Assembly: GCF_900168025.1 (NCBI RefSeq)
Contig: NZ_FUYN01000003.1
Span: 186,001-250,000, forward strand
Source of the DNA: Acetoanaerobium noterae
Lineage (GTDB): Bacteria > Bacillota > Clostridia > Peptostreptococcales > Filifactoraceae
DNA length: 64,000 nt
Direction: 5' to 3'
Under the pieces are notes generated by a model. That model made no database searches and had not been told where the DNA came from. It was given only the letters and a program-made list of their open reading frames with translations. A program made the translations under genes and the position numbers. Below, piece by piece: positions 8,131-16,559 of the stretch (positions are counted from its first letter, which is position 1; the number at the start of each line of letters is the position of its first letter).

Positions 8131-8481
8131 ATGAACCAACTTATTAATTTATTTAAACTTTTATCTGATGAATCAAGGCTAAGAATAATAATGATGCTAT
8201 ATCATCAAGAGCTCTGTGTATGTCAATTAACTGGAATACTTGAACTATCTCAGCCTACTATTTCGAAGAATCTTTCTAAGCTAAGAGATTTAAATTTAGT
8301 AAAGGATACTAGAAAGGAAAAGTTTGTTTTTTACTCTTTAAACTTAGATAATAAAGTATTTATAAAATTACTAGACGATATAGCAGAAACTATTGAACTA
8401 TATCCTCAACTAGTACTTGATAAATCAAGACTTTCAGATAAAGATATCTATCTCAATCAATGCTGTAACCCAGTTTTATAA
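8131..8481 (+). CDS. ArsR-family metalloregulator
   Basis: A 116-residue winged-helix repressor. It has LLSDESRLRIIMML, the metal-binding motif ELCVCQL at the start of the recognition region, and LSQPTISKNLSKL as DNA-recognition helix. The C-terminus ends with a vicinal pair CC, an extra possible As(III) ligand. AAAGGAG precedes the ATG. It is 25 bases upstream of the ArsP-like permease and should repress it together with itself through the tandem palindromes at 8004-8041. Confidence 0.93.
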   Translation: MNQLINLFKLLSDESRLRIIMMLYHQELCVCQLTGILELSQPTISKNLSKLRDLNLVKDTRKEKFVFYSLNLDNKVFIKLLDDIAETIELYPQLVLDKSRLSDKDIYLNQCCNPVL

Positions 8482-8506
8482 TCTTATTTAGAGGGGAGAT
8501 AATTTA

Positions 8507-9511
8507 ATGATTGTTTTTCAATGGCTTAACAATCAGCTGTTAAAAATGGTCTGGCTTTATGATTTGGTAGAGCTTTTTGTAAACAAAGCATTCAAGCTAG
8601 ACATAGATACACAACTAGGAGGAAGTATACATTTTTTTATTTATGATGTAATAAAAATATTCATTCTTCTATCTGTACTTATATTTACAATTTCATATAT
8701 TCAAAGCTTTTTCCCTCCAGAAAGAACTAGGAAAATATTAGGTAGATTTGACGGAATCACTGCTAATATACTAGGTGCACTCCTTGGAACAGTTACTCCA
8801 TTTTGCTCTTGTTCTTCTATCCCGCTGTTCATTGGCTTTACAAGTGCAGGGCTCCCTATAGGAGTTACATTTTCATTTTTGATATCTTCACCTTTGGTAG
8901 ATTTAGCTTCTGTTCTTCTACTCGCTAGTATATTCAACTGGAGAATCGCTATCGCTTATGTTGTTGTTGGACTTATTCTTGCAGTTATTGGAGGAAGCTT
9001 AATAAGCAAGTTTAAACTAGAGAAATATGTAGAACCCTTTGTTTATGGCAACAAGCTAAGAGAAATTGAGCTAGAAGAAATGACTACTAAAGATAGAATT
9101 GATTTTTCTAAAGAGCAAGTTATAGATATAATAAAAAAGGTTTGGTTATATATCATTATAGGTGTAGGAATAGGAGCCGCTATTCATAACTGGATTCCTG
9201 AAAATGTCATTTCCGCTTTACTAGGTCAGGATAAATGGTATTCAGTTTTACTAGCTACAGCAGTAGGAGTACCTATGTATGCAGATATATTTGGAACCCT
9301 TCCTATAGCTGAGGCATTAGTTTCAAAAGGTGTAGGAATAGGAACAGCTCTTTCGTTTATGATGGCTGTTACTGCACTATCTCTTCCATCTATGATACTT
9401 CTTAAAAAAGTAGTTAAAACTAAGCTTTTAGTTATTTTTGCAGGAATAGTAACTACTGGAATACTTATAATAGGCTACACGTTTAATGCGTTTGGATATC
9501 TACTACTTTAG
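8507..9511 (+). CDS. ArsP/DUF318-family permease (putative organoarsenical or metalloid efflux)
   Basis: A 334-residue membrane protein with about eight hydrophobic helices in two repeats joined by a charged loop near residues 180-205. The first repeat carries TPFCSCSSIPLFIGF, the thiol motif of ArsP/YraQ-type permeases. The second carries GVPMYADIFGTLPIAEAL. Known members export trivalent organoarsenicals; others are uncharacterised. The ribosome site is GAGGGGAG. It follows an ArsR gene and precedes a small CxxC protein, a linkage often seen for this family. The exact substrate cannot be read from sequence. Confidence 0.85.
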   Translation: MIVFQWLNNQLLKMVWLYDLVELFVNKAFKLDIDTQLGGSIHFFIYDVIKIFILLSVLIFTISYIQSFFPPERTRKILGRFDGITANILGALLGTVTPFCSCSSIPLFIGFTSAGLPIGVTFSFLISSPLVDLASVLLLASIFNWRIAIAYVVVGLILAVIGGSLISKFKLEKYVEPFVYGNKLREIELEEMTTKDRIDFSKEQVIDIIKKVWLYIIIGVGIGAAIHNWIPENVISALLGQDKWYSVLLATAVGVPMYADIFGTLPIAEALVSKGVGIGTALSFMMAVTALSLPSMILLKKVVKTKLLVIFAGIVTTGILIIGYTFNAFGYLLL

Positions 9512-9605
9512 TAGTATCAACTCTAATATTCAAAATATGGCTCTTTTCTTAAAGAGTACTGTTTAAATTTCAAAATATAATTATTATTATGAGGAGGTAT
9601 TTTTT

Positions 9606-9833
9606 ATGGTAATTAAAATACTTGGATCTGGATGTGCAAATTGTAAGAAGCTAGAGCAAAGTGCTCAGCAGGCAGTAAAAGAGCTTGGGCTGGAGGCTAC
9701 TATTGAAAAGGTAGAAGATTTTCAAGAAATCATGGCTTATGGTGTTATGAAAACTCCTGCGCTAGTAGTTGATGAAGTAGTAAAATCATCAGGAAGAGTT
9801 TTATCTGCTGAAGATGTGAAAAAATATCTATAA
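9606..9833 (+). CDS. Small thioredoxin-fold disulfide protein
   Basis: A 75-residue protein of the 'redox-active disulfide protein 2' type (TIGR00412-like). It begins with a beta strand and the active site GSGCANCKKLE, then a helix, and ends with the cis-Pro segment VMKTPALVVDE as in glutaredoxin/thioredoxin folds. GAGGAGG precedes the ATG. It is the last gene of the arsR-arsP unit and is followed by a strong terminator. It may keep the permease thiols reduced or bind the exported metalloid; both are inferences from position. Confidence 0.85.
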   Translation: MVIKILGSGCANCKKLEQSAQQAVKELGLEATIEKVEDFQEIMAYGVMKTPALVVDEVVKSSGRVLSAEDVKKYL

Positions 9834-9876
9834 AAAAATGGATGCTAGAGGTTGATTCCTCTACATCCATTTTTTA
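9834..9876 (+). terminator. Rho-independent terminator after the arsP unit
   Basis: Stem TGGATG-c-TAGAGG / CCTCTA-CATCCA with a 6-base loop, flanked by A6 and T6. It starts right at the stop of the disulfide protein gene and can work in both directions, also serving arsA which converges from the right. Confidence 0.9.
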
Positions 9877-9948
9877 ATTTTGAAATTACTGAATATCTTT
9901 ATATCACAGATTTATGAGCTATAAACAAATTGGATTTGATTTACTCTA

Positions 9949-11685
9949 TTAAAGAGTTTTCAAGTTTTCATCTTTTAAGTCTTCATCTGTCCATTTTATA
10001 AGTGCATAGTTTCCGTCAGAATGCTTTCCAATATGATTTATCCACTTTATTTCATTGCTTGCTTTAGCTTTAAGAATGGTATTTGTAGTATTTGCTGCAT
10101 ACATTGATGAGTTAATTATCCACCAATTAGCCGATATTCCTGCTCTTTTAAGGTCTGTTTCAAGTCTTTCAGCTTCATATACCGGAGTCATCTCTGCAAG
10201 AGTTACAATAAGTACCTCTGTATCCTCATGATTTCTAAGTTTAGGAAGTAGTTTTTTTACTGATTCTGGAATATCTCCTTGTGAGCGTTCTATTTCTCTA
10301 TGATAGCTCTGAGTAGAATCAAGCAGTAGCAATGTATGCCCTGTAGGAGCTGTATCTATGACAACAATTTCATCCTGGTCATTGTCTACTATCTGAGCAA
10401 AAGCTCTAAAAACTGCTATCTCCTGGGTACAAGGTGAACGTAAATCCTCCTCAATATAAGCAAGATCGCTTTCAGATATACTTCCCCTTACTTTTGAAAG
10501 AACATCTTCTTTATATTTTTCTAGCTGTTCCTCTTCATCTATATGACTTAGTCTTATATTATCCATTTCATCAATTACATGTCTTAAATGAGCTGCTGGA
10601 TCTGTTGTTGTCAGGTGAACCTTTTTTCCTTTACTAGCTAGTCCAATTGCTATCGCAGCTGCTATAGTGGTTTTTCCTACCCCACCCTTTCCCATAGTAA
10701 AGATAACTTTTTTATTTGTGGCGTAAAGCTTATCTATAACATCTTGAAGTTTCTTAGGTATTTTACCCTGTAACTCACTTGCTTCTATAACATAGGAGTC
10801 TTCTGTCAAAAATTTTCTAATATTATCTATTCCGGTAATATTATAACTCCTTAAAGGAATCATATATTTTTTTATATTATTTAAAGCTTCAGGCATTTGT
10901 TTTATAGCTGATTGCTGTTTATCAAATAGACTTTTTGATATATCATCATCATGACTTTCTAGTACTCCATTAATTACCATTATCTGATTACTCACACCTA
11001 ACTCCAGTAGTTCATTAGAAGCTCTGCTTGCTTCATCTAGTGGAGATTTTTCTGGTCTAGAAACTAAAATTAAAGTAGTAATATTGGAATCAGACAAAGT
11101 TTCTACTGCCTGCTTATATATATTTTTCTTGTCCTCTAGCCCCGATAGCTGACCCAAACAAGAGGCTCCATGAGTATTTTCAGCTATAAAATCAGTCCAA
11201 GCTGATGGAAGCTGAAGCATTCTAAGTGTATGTCCTGTAGGTGCAGTATCAAAAATGATATGGTCATAGTATAATTTTGCTTCCTTATCCGTTATAAAAT
11301 TTGAAAACTCATTAAATGCTGCTATCTCTACAGTACAAGAGCCGGATAACTGTTCCTCCATATTTTGAATCATAACCTCAGGAAGCTTTCCTCTATACGG
11401 TCCAATTACACTTTCCTTGTATTCTAAAGCTGCAGCTATTGGATCTAAGTTAGCAACAAATAAATTTGGTACCTCTGGAATCTCAGTAGCTTTATTTGTC
11501 AAAGCCCTTCCAAATACATCTTGAAGATTTGATGCTGGGTCTGTACTTATAAGTAGTACCTTCTTGCCTGAATCTGCTAAATTCACAGCTACAGCGCAGG
11601 CTGTTGATGTTTTTCCTACGCCGCCTTTTCCTGTAAAAAATAAATACTTGCTGATATTCATGTCTAAAGGATTAAAGTACATCAT
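9949..11685 (-). CDS. arsA: Arsenite-stimulated ATPase ArsA
   Basis: Cytosolic ATPase that receives As(III) from ArsD and drives the efflux pump. 578 residues with two homologous halves, each with a P-loop (TGKGGVGKTS near residue 18 and GKGGVGKTT near 333) and the signature DTAPTGHTL. Cysteines in SGSC (residue 117), ASC and SPC correspond to the three metal-site cysteines of E. coli ArsA. It overlaps arsD by 14 bases, implying coupling. No arsB is adjacent, so it probably works with the Acr3 pump encoded at 5150. Confidence 0.96.
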   Translation of the reverse strand: MMYFNPLDMNISKYLFFTGKGGVGKTSTACAVAVNLADSGKKVLLISTDPASNLQDVFGRALTNKATEIPEVPNLFVANLDPIAAALEYKESVIGPYRGKLPEVMIQNMEEQLSGSCTVEIAAFNEFSNFITDKEAKLYYDHIIFDTAPTGHTLRMLQLPSAWTDFIAENTHGASCLGQLSGLEDKKNIYKQAVETLSDSNITTLILVSRPEKSPLDEASRASNELLELGVSNQIMVINGVLESHDDDISKSLFDKQQSAIKQMPEALNNIKKYMIPLRSYNITGIDNIRKFLTEDSYVIEASELQGKIPKKLQDVIDKLYATNKKVIFTMGKGGVGKTTIAAAIAIGLASKGKKVHLTTTDPAAHLRHVIDEMDNIRLSHIDEEEQLEKYKEDVLSKVRGSISESDLAYIEEDLRSPCTQEIAVFRAFAQIVDNDQDEIVVIDTAPTGHTLLLLDSTQSYHREIERSQGDIPESVKKLLPKLRNHEDTEVLIVTLAEMTPVYEAERLETDLKRAGISANWWIINSSMYAANTTNTILKAKASNEIKWINHIGKHSDGNYALIKWTDEDLKDENLKTL

Positions 11686-11989
11686 CGCTCAGCTCCAATA
11701 AAGCAATAAATTCTTCATTTGTAGGGTATCCACCTGTTTTAACAATCTTTCCATCTAAGATAGTAACTGGTAGTATATCCATCCCTTTGTCCATTATAAG
11801 TTTATTTAGCTCCATATTCAGCATAAATTCTCCAGGGTTGTTTGAAAGGTTAAATCTTCCAATTTCAATTCCCTTTTTTTCTAAATTATTAAGCACTGTA
11901 GATATTCTAAGTAGTTCTGGATCAACACCTACTCCGCACACACCTGTCGGGCAGCACATAGCAGGTTCATATATATTCATCTTTTTCAT
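11672..11989 (-). CDS. arsD: Arsenic metallochaperone ArsD
   Basis: Carries As(III) to ArsA. 105 residues, thioredoxin-like fold. The three ligands needed for transfer are at the canonical positions Cys12, Cys13 and Cys18 (AMCCPTGVCG). The C-terminal vicinal Cys pairs of the E. coli protein are absent, as in many homologues. AAGGAGAG lies 7 bases before the ATG. Second gene of arsR-arsD-arsA; its end overlaps arsA. Confidence 0.95.
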   Translation of the reverse strand: MKKMNIYEPAMCCPTGVCGVGVDPELLRISTVLNNLEKKGIEIGRFNLSNNPGEFMLNMELNKLIMDKGMDILPVTILDGKIVKTGGYPTNEEFIALLELSDDVL

Positions 11990-12015
11990 GGTTTATCTCT
12001 CCTTTTATTATGGTT

Positions 12016-12363
12016 TTATTTGCAAATAAATTCTCTAGAATCTAATTTTTGTAATCTAGCTATATCATCAATAAGTAGGCTTTCATTTCGAAAGGTCGCT
12101 ATTAAATAATTAATTAGCTCCATATTATTATCTCTAAAATTTTCACTTATTTTGTAGTACACCCACTGGGAGTCTTTTCTTGAATCTACTATTCCAGAAG
12201 TTTTGAGCTTTGTTAGGTGTCTTGAAACATTTGATTGTGACATCTCAAGAGAAGCTTCAATCTCACATACACACAATTCTTTAGTCAGTAGTAAGCTAAT
12301 AATTCTAAGTCTATTTTCATCAGCTAGGGCTTTAAAAATATCTACGCTCTTTATAATTTTCAC
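12016..12363 (-). CDS. arsR: ArsR-family repressor of the arsDA operon
   Basis: A 115-residue winged-helix As(III)/Sb(III) sensor with ALADENRLRIISLL, metal motif ELCVCEIE and recognition helix MSQSNVSRHLTKL. The only reasonable start is GTG at 12363. There is an in-frame stop four codons upstream and no ATG, and the sequence before it (ATATGAG) is a weak ribosome site. This suggests low or unusual translation of the repressor. It lies 26 bases upstream of arsD. Third ArsR homologue of the cluster; each seems to have its own operator sequence. Confidence 0.93.
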   Translation of the reverse strand: MKIIKSVDIFKALADENRLRIISLLLTKELCVCEIEASLEMSQSNVSRHLTKLKTSGIVDSRKDSQWVYYKISENFRDNNMELINYLIATFRNESLLIDDIARLQKLDSREFICK

Positions 12364-12400
12364 CTCATATTCTTATATTCATATATACTCATATACAGAC
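12364..12400 (-). promoter_or_regulatory. Possible operator of arsR-arsD-arsA
   Basis: AT-rich stretch directly before the GTG start, with three ATATGA-like repeats and an imperfect dyad (ATAT...TATATA...ATAT). It has the look of an ArsR operator, but I could not assign clear -35 and -10 boxes. The remainder of 12401-12598 holds the divergent upstream regions only. Confidence 0.4.
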
Positions 12401-12598
12401 TACCATCATAAATACATTTTGTAAATACAGTAGCTAACTCTTTATAATAATGAGTTACAAACATTTATTTGCCTTTCGTTTTAACTTAATTTACTTCAGA
12501 TTATTGAATTTAAAGTTCATATCCCAAAGGTTTTGCTATATAATATAAATAGACAGATAGTCTAAAATTTATATGCAAAGCGAAAGGAGAGATGCTTA

Positions 12599-12979
12599 TT
12601 GAAAAACTCCATGAACACTAAGACTAAATTTATCTTCATTGCTATTCTCATATTTATTTGCATCTTTCATATTTCTGCCCCAGAAATTTCTAGAGATTAT
12701 CTAAAACCTTTTTCTGAGAAAACCACTGAATTTAATGAGCTAAGGTCATCAAACACATATATTGCTGTATCAAATACTATGCTTAGTCTTTATAAACCTT
12801 TAGATACCTATACAGCTATTTTTCTTTTCATGATTTTAGAATCCATATTATTAAGTAAGATTAAGATGCAATTTTTTCAGTATAATATATATTTTTCCTA
12901 TATATATTTTAAGCTTCGGAAAATAACAAATATGGTGTTTTATCAAAGTAATTACAAAGGTTTACTTCCTAATTTATAG
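12599..12979 (+). CDS. Small membrane protein of unknown function
   Basis: Not recognised. 126 residues with a basic N-terminus, a hydrophobic helix (residues about 10-26), an extracytoplasmic segment of about 45 residues, a second helix (about 70-86) and a basic, aromatic-rich tail. The start is TTG at 12599, chosen because AAAGGAGA lies 9 bases upstream; ATG 12611 is an alternative. It is 26 bases before the antiporter gene in the same direction and likely cotranscribed, so it could be an accessory subunit. A TATAAT box lies near 12539 with a weak -35. Confidence 0.6.
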   Translation: MKNSMNTKTKFIFIAILIFICIFHISAPEISRDYLKPFSEKTTEFNELRSSNTYIAVSNTMLSLYKPLDTYTAIFLFMILESILLSKIKMQFFQYNIYFSYIYFKLRKITNMVFYQSNYKGLLPNL

Positions 12980-13005
12980 TAAAACTATATTTAGGAGGTA
13001 ATTTA

Positions 13006-14421
13006 ATGATAAATGCGTTACTTTTTTCAGGTATTTTACTCATCATAAGTGTGCTATCAAGCAAACTATTATACAGATTTGGAATTCCCACCCTACTTAT
13101 TTTTATAAGTCTTGGTATGCTTTTAGGTTCAGACGGAATCGGTGGAATTTACTTTGACAACTATGAAATAGCTCAGCAGCTATCAACTTTAAGCTTAGTC
13201 TTTATAATGTTTTATGGAGGATTTGGTTTTAACTGGAAAACTGGTAAGCCTGTAGCTGCTCAATCTATTTTACTTGCGACCTTTGGTGTTGCAATCACAG
13301 CATTTTTAGTCGGAGCCTTTGCTACCATAATTTTCAAAACATCATTGATGGAAGGAATGCTTTTAGGAGCAGTCATTTCGTCTACTGATGCAGCCTCAGT
13401 ATTTTCAATTTTGCGTTCCAAAAACCTAAATCTCAAAGGCGGACTTGCTTCCATGCTCGAAATGGAAAGTGGCAGTAACGACCCTATGTCCTACATGCTC
13501 ACGATAATTGTCCTTGCGTTTATGAAAAGTAGTGGTCAGATTTCAGTAATTGAGCTGCTATCAAAACAAATTTTCTTTGGGCTTGCTGTAGGAGTTGCCG
13601 TTTCTATAGTAGCAGTATTTGTTTTTAACAGAATTAAAATTTCTATTGAAGGGCTATATCCTATATTTACAATCGGTATAGTGCTCACAGGCTACGCTTT
13701 AAGTGAGCTTCTTTCTGGAAATGGTCTTCTATGTGTTTACGTTATTGGAATAATCATGGGAAACACTACCCTAATTCATAAAAGAAGCTTGGTGCATTTT
13801 TTTGATGGAATGTCTTGGCTTATGCAGATTATTCTGTTCTTTACTTTAGGGCTATTGGTATTTCCATCTCAGCTTCCACCAGTTTTTTTTGAAGGATTTT
13901 TAGTTTCAATATTTCTAGTATTAATCGCAAGGCCTATAGCTGTTTTTAGTGTTTTATCCTGGTTTAAAGTCCCAATAAAGCAACAGCTTCTCGTTTCATG
14001 GGTAGGCTTAAGAGGAGCTGCCTCTATTGTGTTTGCAACTTATGCTCTTACTAGTAATCTTCCATTTGCAAATACTATTTTTAACATGGTATTTTTCATA
14101 TGCTTGGTCTCAATATTGATTCAAGGCACTTTAATTCCTTTTATAGCGAAAAAATTGGATTTAGTAGAGCAATCTGTTTCTGTATACAAAACCTTTAACG
14201 ATTATCAAGATGAGGTATACACAAAATTAATTGAATATAAAATTGAAAATGACCATCCTTGGGCTTGGAAAACTATAATGGAAGCAAATATCCCTGAAGA
14301 TATCCTTGTAGTTATAATAAAAAGAAAGAAAACTGTAATTACTCCAAAAGGCTTTACTGAAATTCAGCCAGGAGATATCATGGTTCTAAGTAGCAACAAT
14401 TTTGAAAGTCTTCCAAGCTAA
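13006..14421 (+). CDS. K+(Na+)/H+ antiporter, NhaP2/CvrA type
   Basis: CPA1-family cation/proton antiporter. 471 residues with about 12-13 hydrophobic helices over residues 1-385, including SSTDAASVFSIL and EMESGSNDPMSYM, the ion-site helices with the characteristic ND pair. The C-terminus (about 390-471) ends with GFTEIQPGDIMVLSS, a TrkA-C/RCK_C-type regulatory domain as in potassium/proton antiporters. AGGAGG precedes the ATG. Probably used for cation and pH homeostasis. The small membrane protein before it may be cotranscribed. Confidence 0.92.
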   Translation: MINALLFSGILLIISVLSSKLLYRFGIPTLLIFISLGMLLGSDGIGGIYFDNYEIAQQLSTLSLVFIMFYGGFGFNWKTGKPVAAQSILLATFGVAITAFLVGAFATIIFKTSLMEGMLLGAVISSTDAASVFSILRSKNLNLKGGLASMLEMESGSNDPMSYMLTIIVLAFMKSSGQISVIELLSKQIFFGLAVGVAVSIVAVFVFNRIKISIEGLYPIFTIGIVLTGYALSELLSGNGLLCVYVIGIIMGNTTLIHKRSLVHFFDGMSWLMQIILFFTLGLLVFPSQLPPVFFEGFLVSIFLVLIARPIAVFSVLSWFKVPIKQQLLVSWVGLRGAASIVFATYALTSNLPFANTIFNMVFFICLVSILIQGTLIPFIAKKLDLVEQSVSVYKTFNDYQDEVYTKLIEYKIENDHPWAWKTIMEANIPEDILVVIIKRKKTVITPKGFTEIQPGDIMVLSSNNFESLPS

Positions 14422-14432
14422 TATTATCTAAA

Positions 14433-14528
14433 AAAACCACTAGAGTTTAAGGCTCCTCTCTATGTATATAATCTAATTTCACTTAGACTATACAGTTTTG
14501 GGGAGTCCTTAATACTAGTGGTTTTAAT
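14433..14528. terminator. Long nested inverted repeat between convergent genes
   Basis: Outer arms AAAACCACTAG (14433-14443) and its complement (14515-14525), middle helix TTAAGG-CTCC (14447-14456) with GGAG-t-CCTTAA (14502-14512), then TGTATA/TATACA and TCTAA/TTAGA further in. The outer arm is followed by T4 on one strand and, on the other, T-rich sequence, so it can end both the antiporter gene and the chemoreceptor gene. It is much longer than an ordinary terminator. Confidence 0.6.
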
Positions 14529-14594
14529 TATTTCTAGTATCTTATCTGAGCTTCAGCTAGATACTTGTATTATTTTTCAAGTTATATTGGATTT

Positions 14595-16241
14595 CTATAT
14601 CTTAAATCTAGATACTATGTTCGTTAAGTCGTGTGCCATATCATTGATAGAATTGATGTTTGACGACACTTCTTGGAAGGATGCGGTTTGCTCTTCAACT
14701 GCAGAGGCTACATCTTGTGTGCTTGATGAATTTTGAACTGCTACATCCTTTATCTCAGATGCCGACATTGTAATACTATTGAATTCACTTTTCACTTCTG
14801 ATGAAATATCCATTATGGAATTTGACTCTTCTACAGTTCTTTTAGCTCTAGTTAATATATCCTTTAATTTCGCTTTTAAGGTTTCCATAGACTTTTCCTG
14901 AACCTTGGTTCTATCCACTAGCTGATCCATTGATGTTTTAACATTAATTGTCCTATCTCCTATGTTATCCACGATTGTACTTATCTTTTGCGCTGAGCTA
15001 GAAGTCTCTTCTGCTAGCTTTCTTATCTCATCTGCAACAACTGCAAAGCCTCTTCCTGCTTCTCCTGCCCTTGCCGCTTCTATAGATGCATTAAGTGCAA
15101 GCAGATTTGTTTGGGATGAAACGCTATGAATTAAGTCAACCATAGCTTTTATTTCTTCAGAGGATTTATTTAATTCCTCTACGGTTACAGAAGCATCTTT
15201 TATAGAGCTTATAAAATCAGCAAGCTCTCTTGACTGAATTTCTACTTGCTTATCTCCAAACATAACATATTTTTGAGACTCTTCTGATGATTTTAAAGTT
15301 TCCTGAGCTCTACTTGATACATTTTCTATATTACTTTGAATCTTAACTACTAACTCATTTAAATCTTCTAGTTTAGTATTTTGAAGCATAGAGCCTTCAG
15401 CTACATCCATTGATGACATTGCTATCATCTCAGTTGATTTTGTAAGCTCCTCTGTAGTATTACTTATAGTTTCCATATTGCTCGATAATACTCCAGATAT
15501 ATTAGAGATATCTTTGACTATATTGTGGATATTTTCGATAAAAGTATTGAAATAAATAGTCATTTCTCCTACTTCATCTTTTGATTTTACCTCTATTCTC
15601 TTTGTCAAATCTCCATTGCCTTCTGATAAAGCTCTTAAGTCCTTGCTTAGCTGTTTTATGGGACTAACTATTCCTCTATTTAATATAACAAGTGCAAGCA
15701 CTCCAATTATTAATGCTATAACAACTAAAGCAAAATTCATCATTTGAGCTTTTACAACTTTTTCATGAGAATATCTTGAGTAGTCATTAACGATTTCACT
15801 TATTTGTGAAACATAGCTATCTACATTTGAATTAATAAATTCCATGTCGGCTTCACTTGAGGCTTTGATAATATTTTCTATAGCTGGCCTGAACTCCTTG
15901 CTCCATCTAGAATTAATTTGCTCTAATCCTGCTGCAGTAGCTTCATTTGTTGGTTTTTTAAGCATCAATTCCTTATTGCCACTGCTTACATCACTTAAGG
16001 TTTTTTCAAAATTAGCCATAGTTTCTTCTAAATCCGACTTTGCTTTAGAGCTATCTCTGTACACTGTTTGATTTGCTAGCTCAGTCATTTTGTAGTTCAT
16101 CGCTCTTAAGCTTCCCGCTTGATTTACGAAGCTTGAGTCACTTTCCATAGTTTTGAATGTAGTGATATTTATGCCAACAATTATAACTGATACTAAAATC
16201 AATATTCCAAAATTAAGTATTAATTTGTTTTTTATTTTCAT
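14595..16241 (-). CDS. Methyl-accepting chemotaxis protein with NarX/PilJ-like sensor
   Basis: Membrane chemoreceptor, 548 residues. First helix about 7-27, extracytoplasmic sensor about 28-165, second helix about 170-190, HAMP about 190-245, then a long coiled-coil signalling domain with the conserved tip ([20 protein letters not shown], then [12 protein letters not shown]). The sensor starts with [13 protein letters not shown], which resembles the P-box of NarX/PilJ-type sensors where nitrate or nitrite binds in NarX; ligand identity here is only a suggestion. GGAGG precedes the ATG. Single gene with no other chemotaxis genes nearby. Confidence 0.94.
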   Translation of the reverse strand: MKIKNKLILNFGILILVSVIIVGINITTFKTMESDSSFVNQAGSLRAMNYKMTELANQTVYRDSSKAKSDLEETMANFEKTLSDVSSGNKELMLKKPTNEATAAGLEQINSRWSKEFRPAIENIIKASSEADMEFINSNVDSYVSQISEIVNDYSRYSHEKVVKAQMMNFALVVIALIIGVLALVILNRGIVSPIKQLSKDLRALSEGNGDLTKRIEVKSKDEVGEMTIYFNTFIENIHNIVKDISNISGVLSSNMETISNTTEELTKSTEMIAMSSMDVAEGSMLQNTKLEDLNELVVKIQSNIENVSSRAQETLKSSEESQKYVMFGDKQVEIQSRELADFISSIKDASVTVEELNKSSEEIKAMVDLIHSVSSQTNLLALNASIEAARAGEAGRGFAVVADEIRKLAEETSSSAQKISTIVDNIGDRTINVKTSMDQLVDRTKVQEKSMETLKAKLKDILTRAKRTVEESNSIMDISSEVKSEFNSITMSASEIKDVAVQNSSSTQDVASAVEEQTASFQEVSSNINSINDMAHDLTNIVSRFKI

Positions 16242-16449
16242 GATTGCCTCCTAAATAATTATGATGTATATAAACTGTTATGCTTTTTATATGCACAAGA
16301 AATTTTATACCCTTTGAGTATAGTTTCCAAACAAATTAATCAAAAAAAGTATTATTTTTTTACTATAAAACTTATATTCATATAGTTCTTTATAGCTATG
16401 TTTTTCCATTACTCATGTAATTGCTTTTTTATCGCTTTGTTTTATCCAT

Positions 16450-16495
16450 AAAAAAACTTCTGTTAATCCTAAGAATGATTAACGGAAGTTTTTTT
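16450..16495. terminator. Rho-independent terminator
   Basis: Stem AAACTTC-t-GTTAATC / GATTAAC-g-GAAGTTT with an 8-base loop, flanked by A7 and T7. It ends the asparaginase gene, which reads leftwards. The rest of 16242-16559 is AT-rich leader DNA of the chemoreceptor gene with nothing else recognised. Confidence 0.88.
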
Positions 16496-16559
16496 GATTA
16501 AATAAGATTTTCTATACTCGTCAGCAGTCTTTTACTGCCTTAATAATATAGTTTTTACT

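Noticed and set aside
16242-16449. c-di-GMP riboswitch or sigma-D promoter before the chemoreceptor
   Set aside because: No GEMM core or TAAA-N15-GCCGATAT-like sequence found in the leader.
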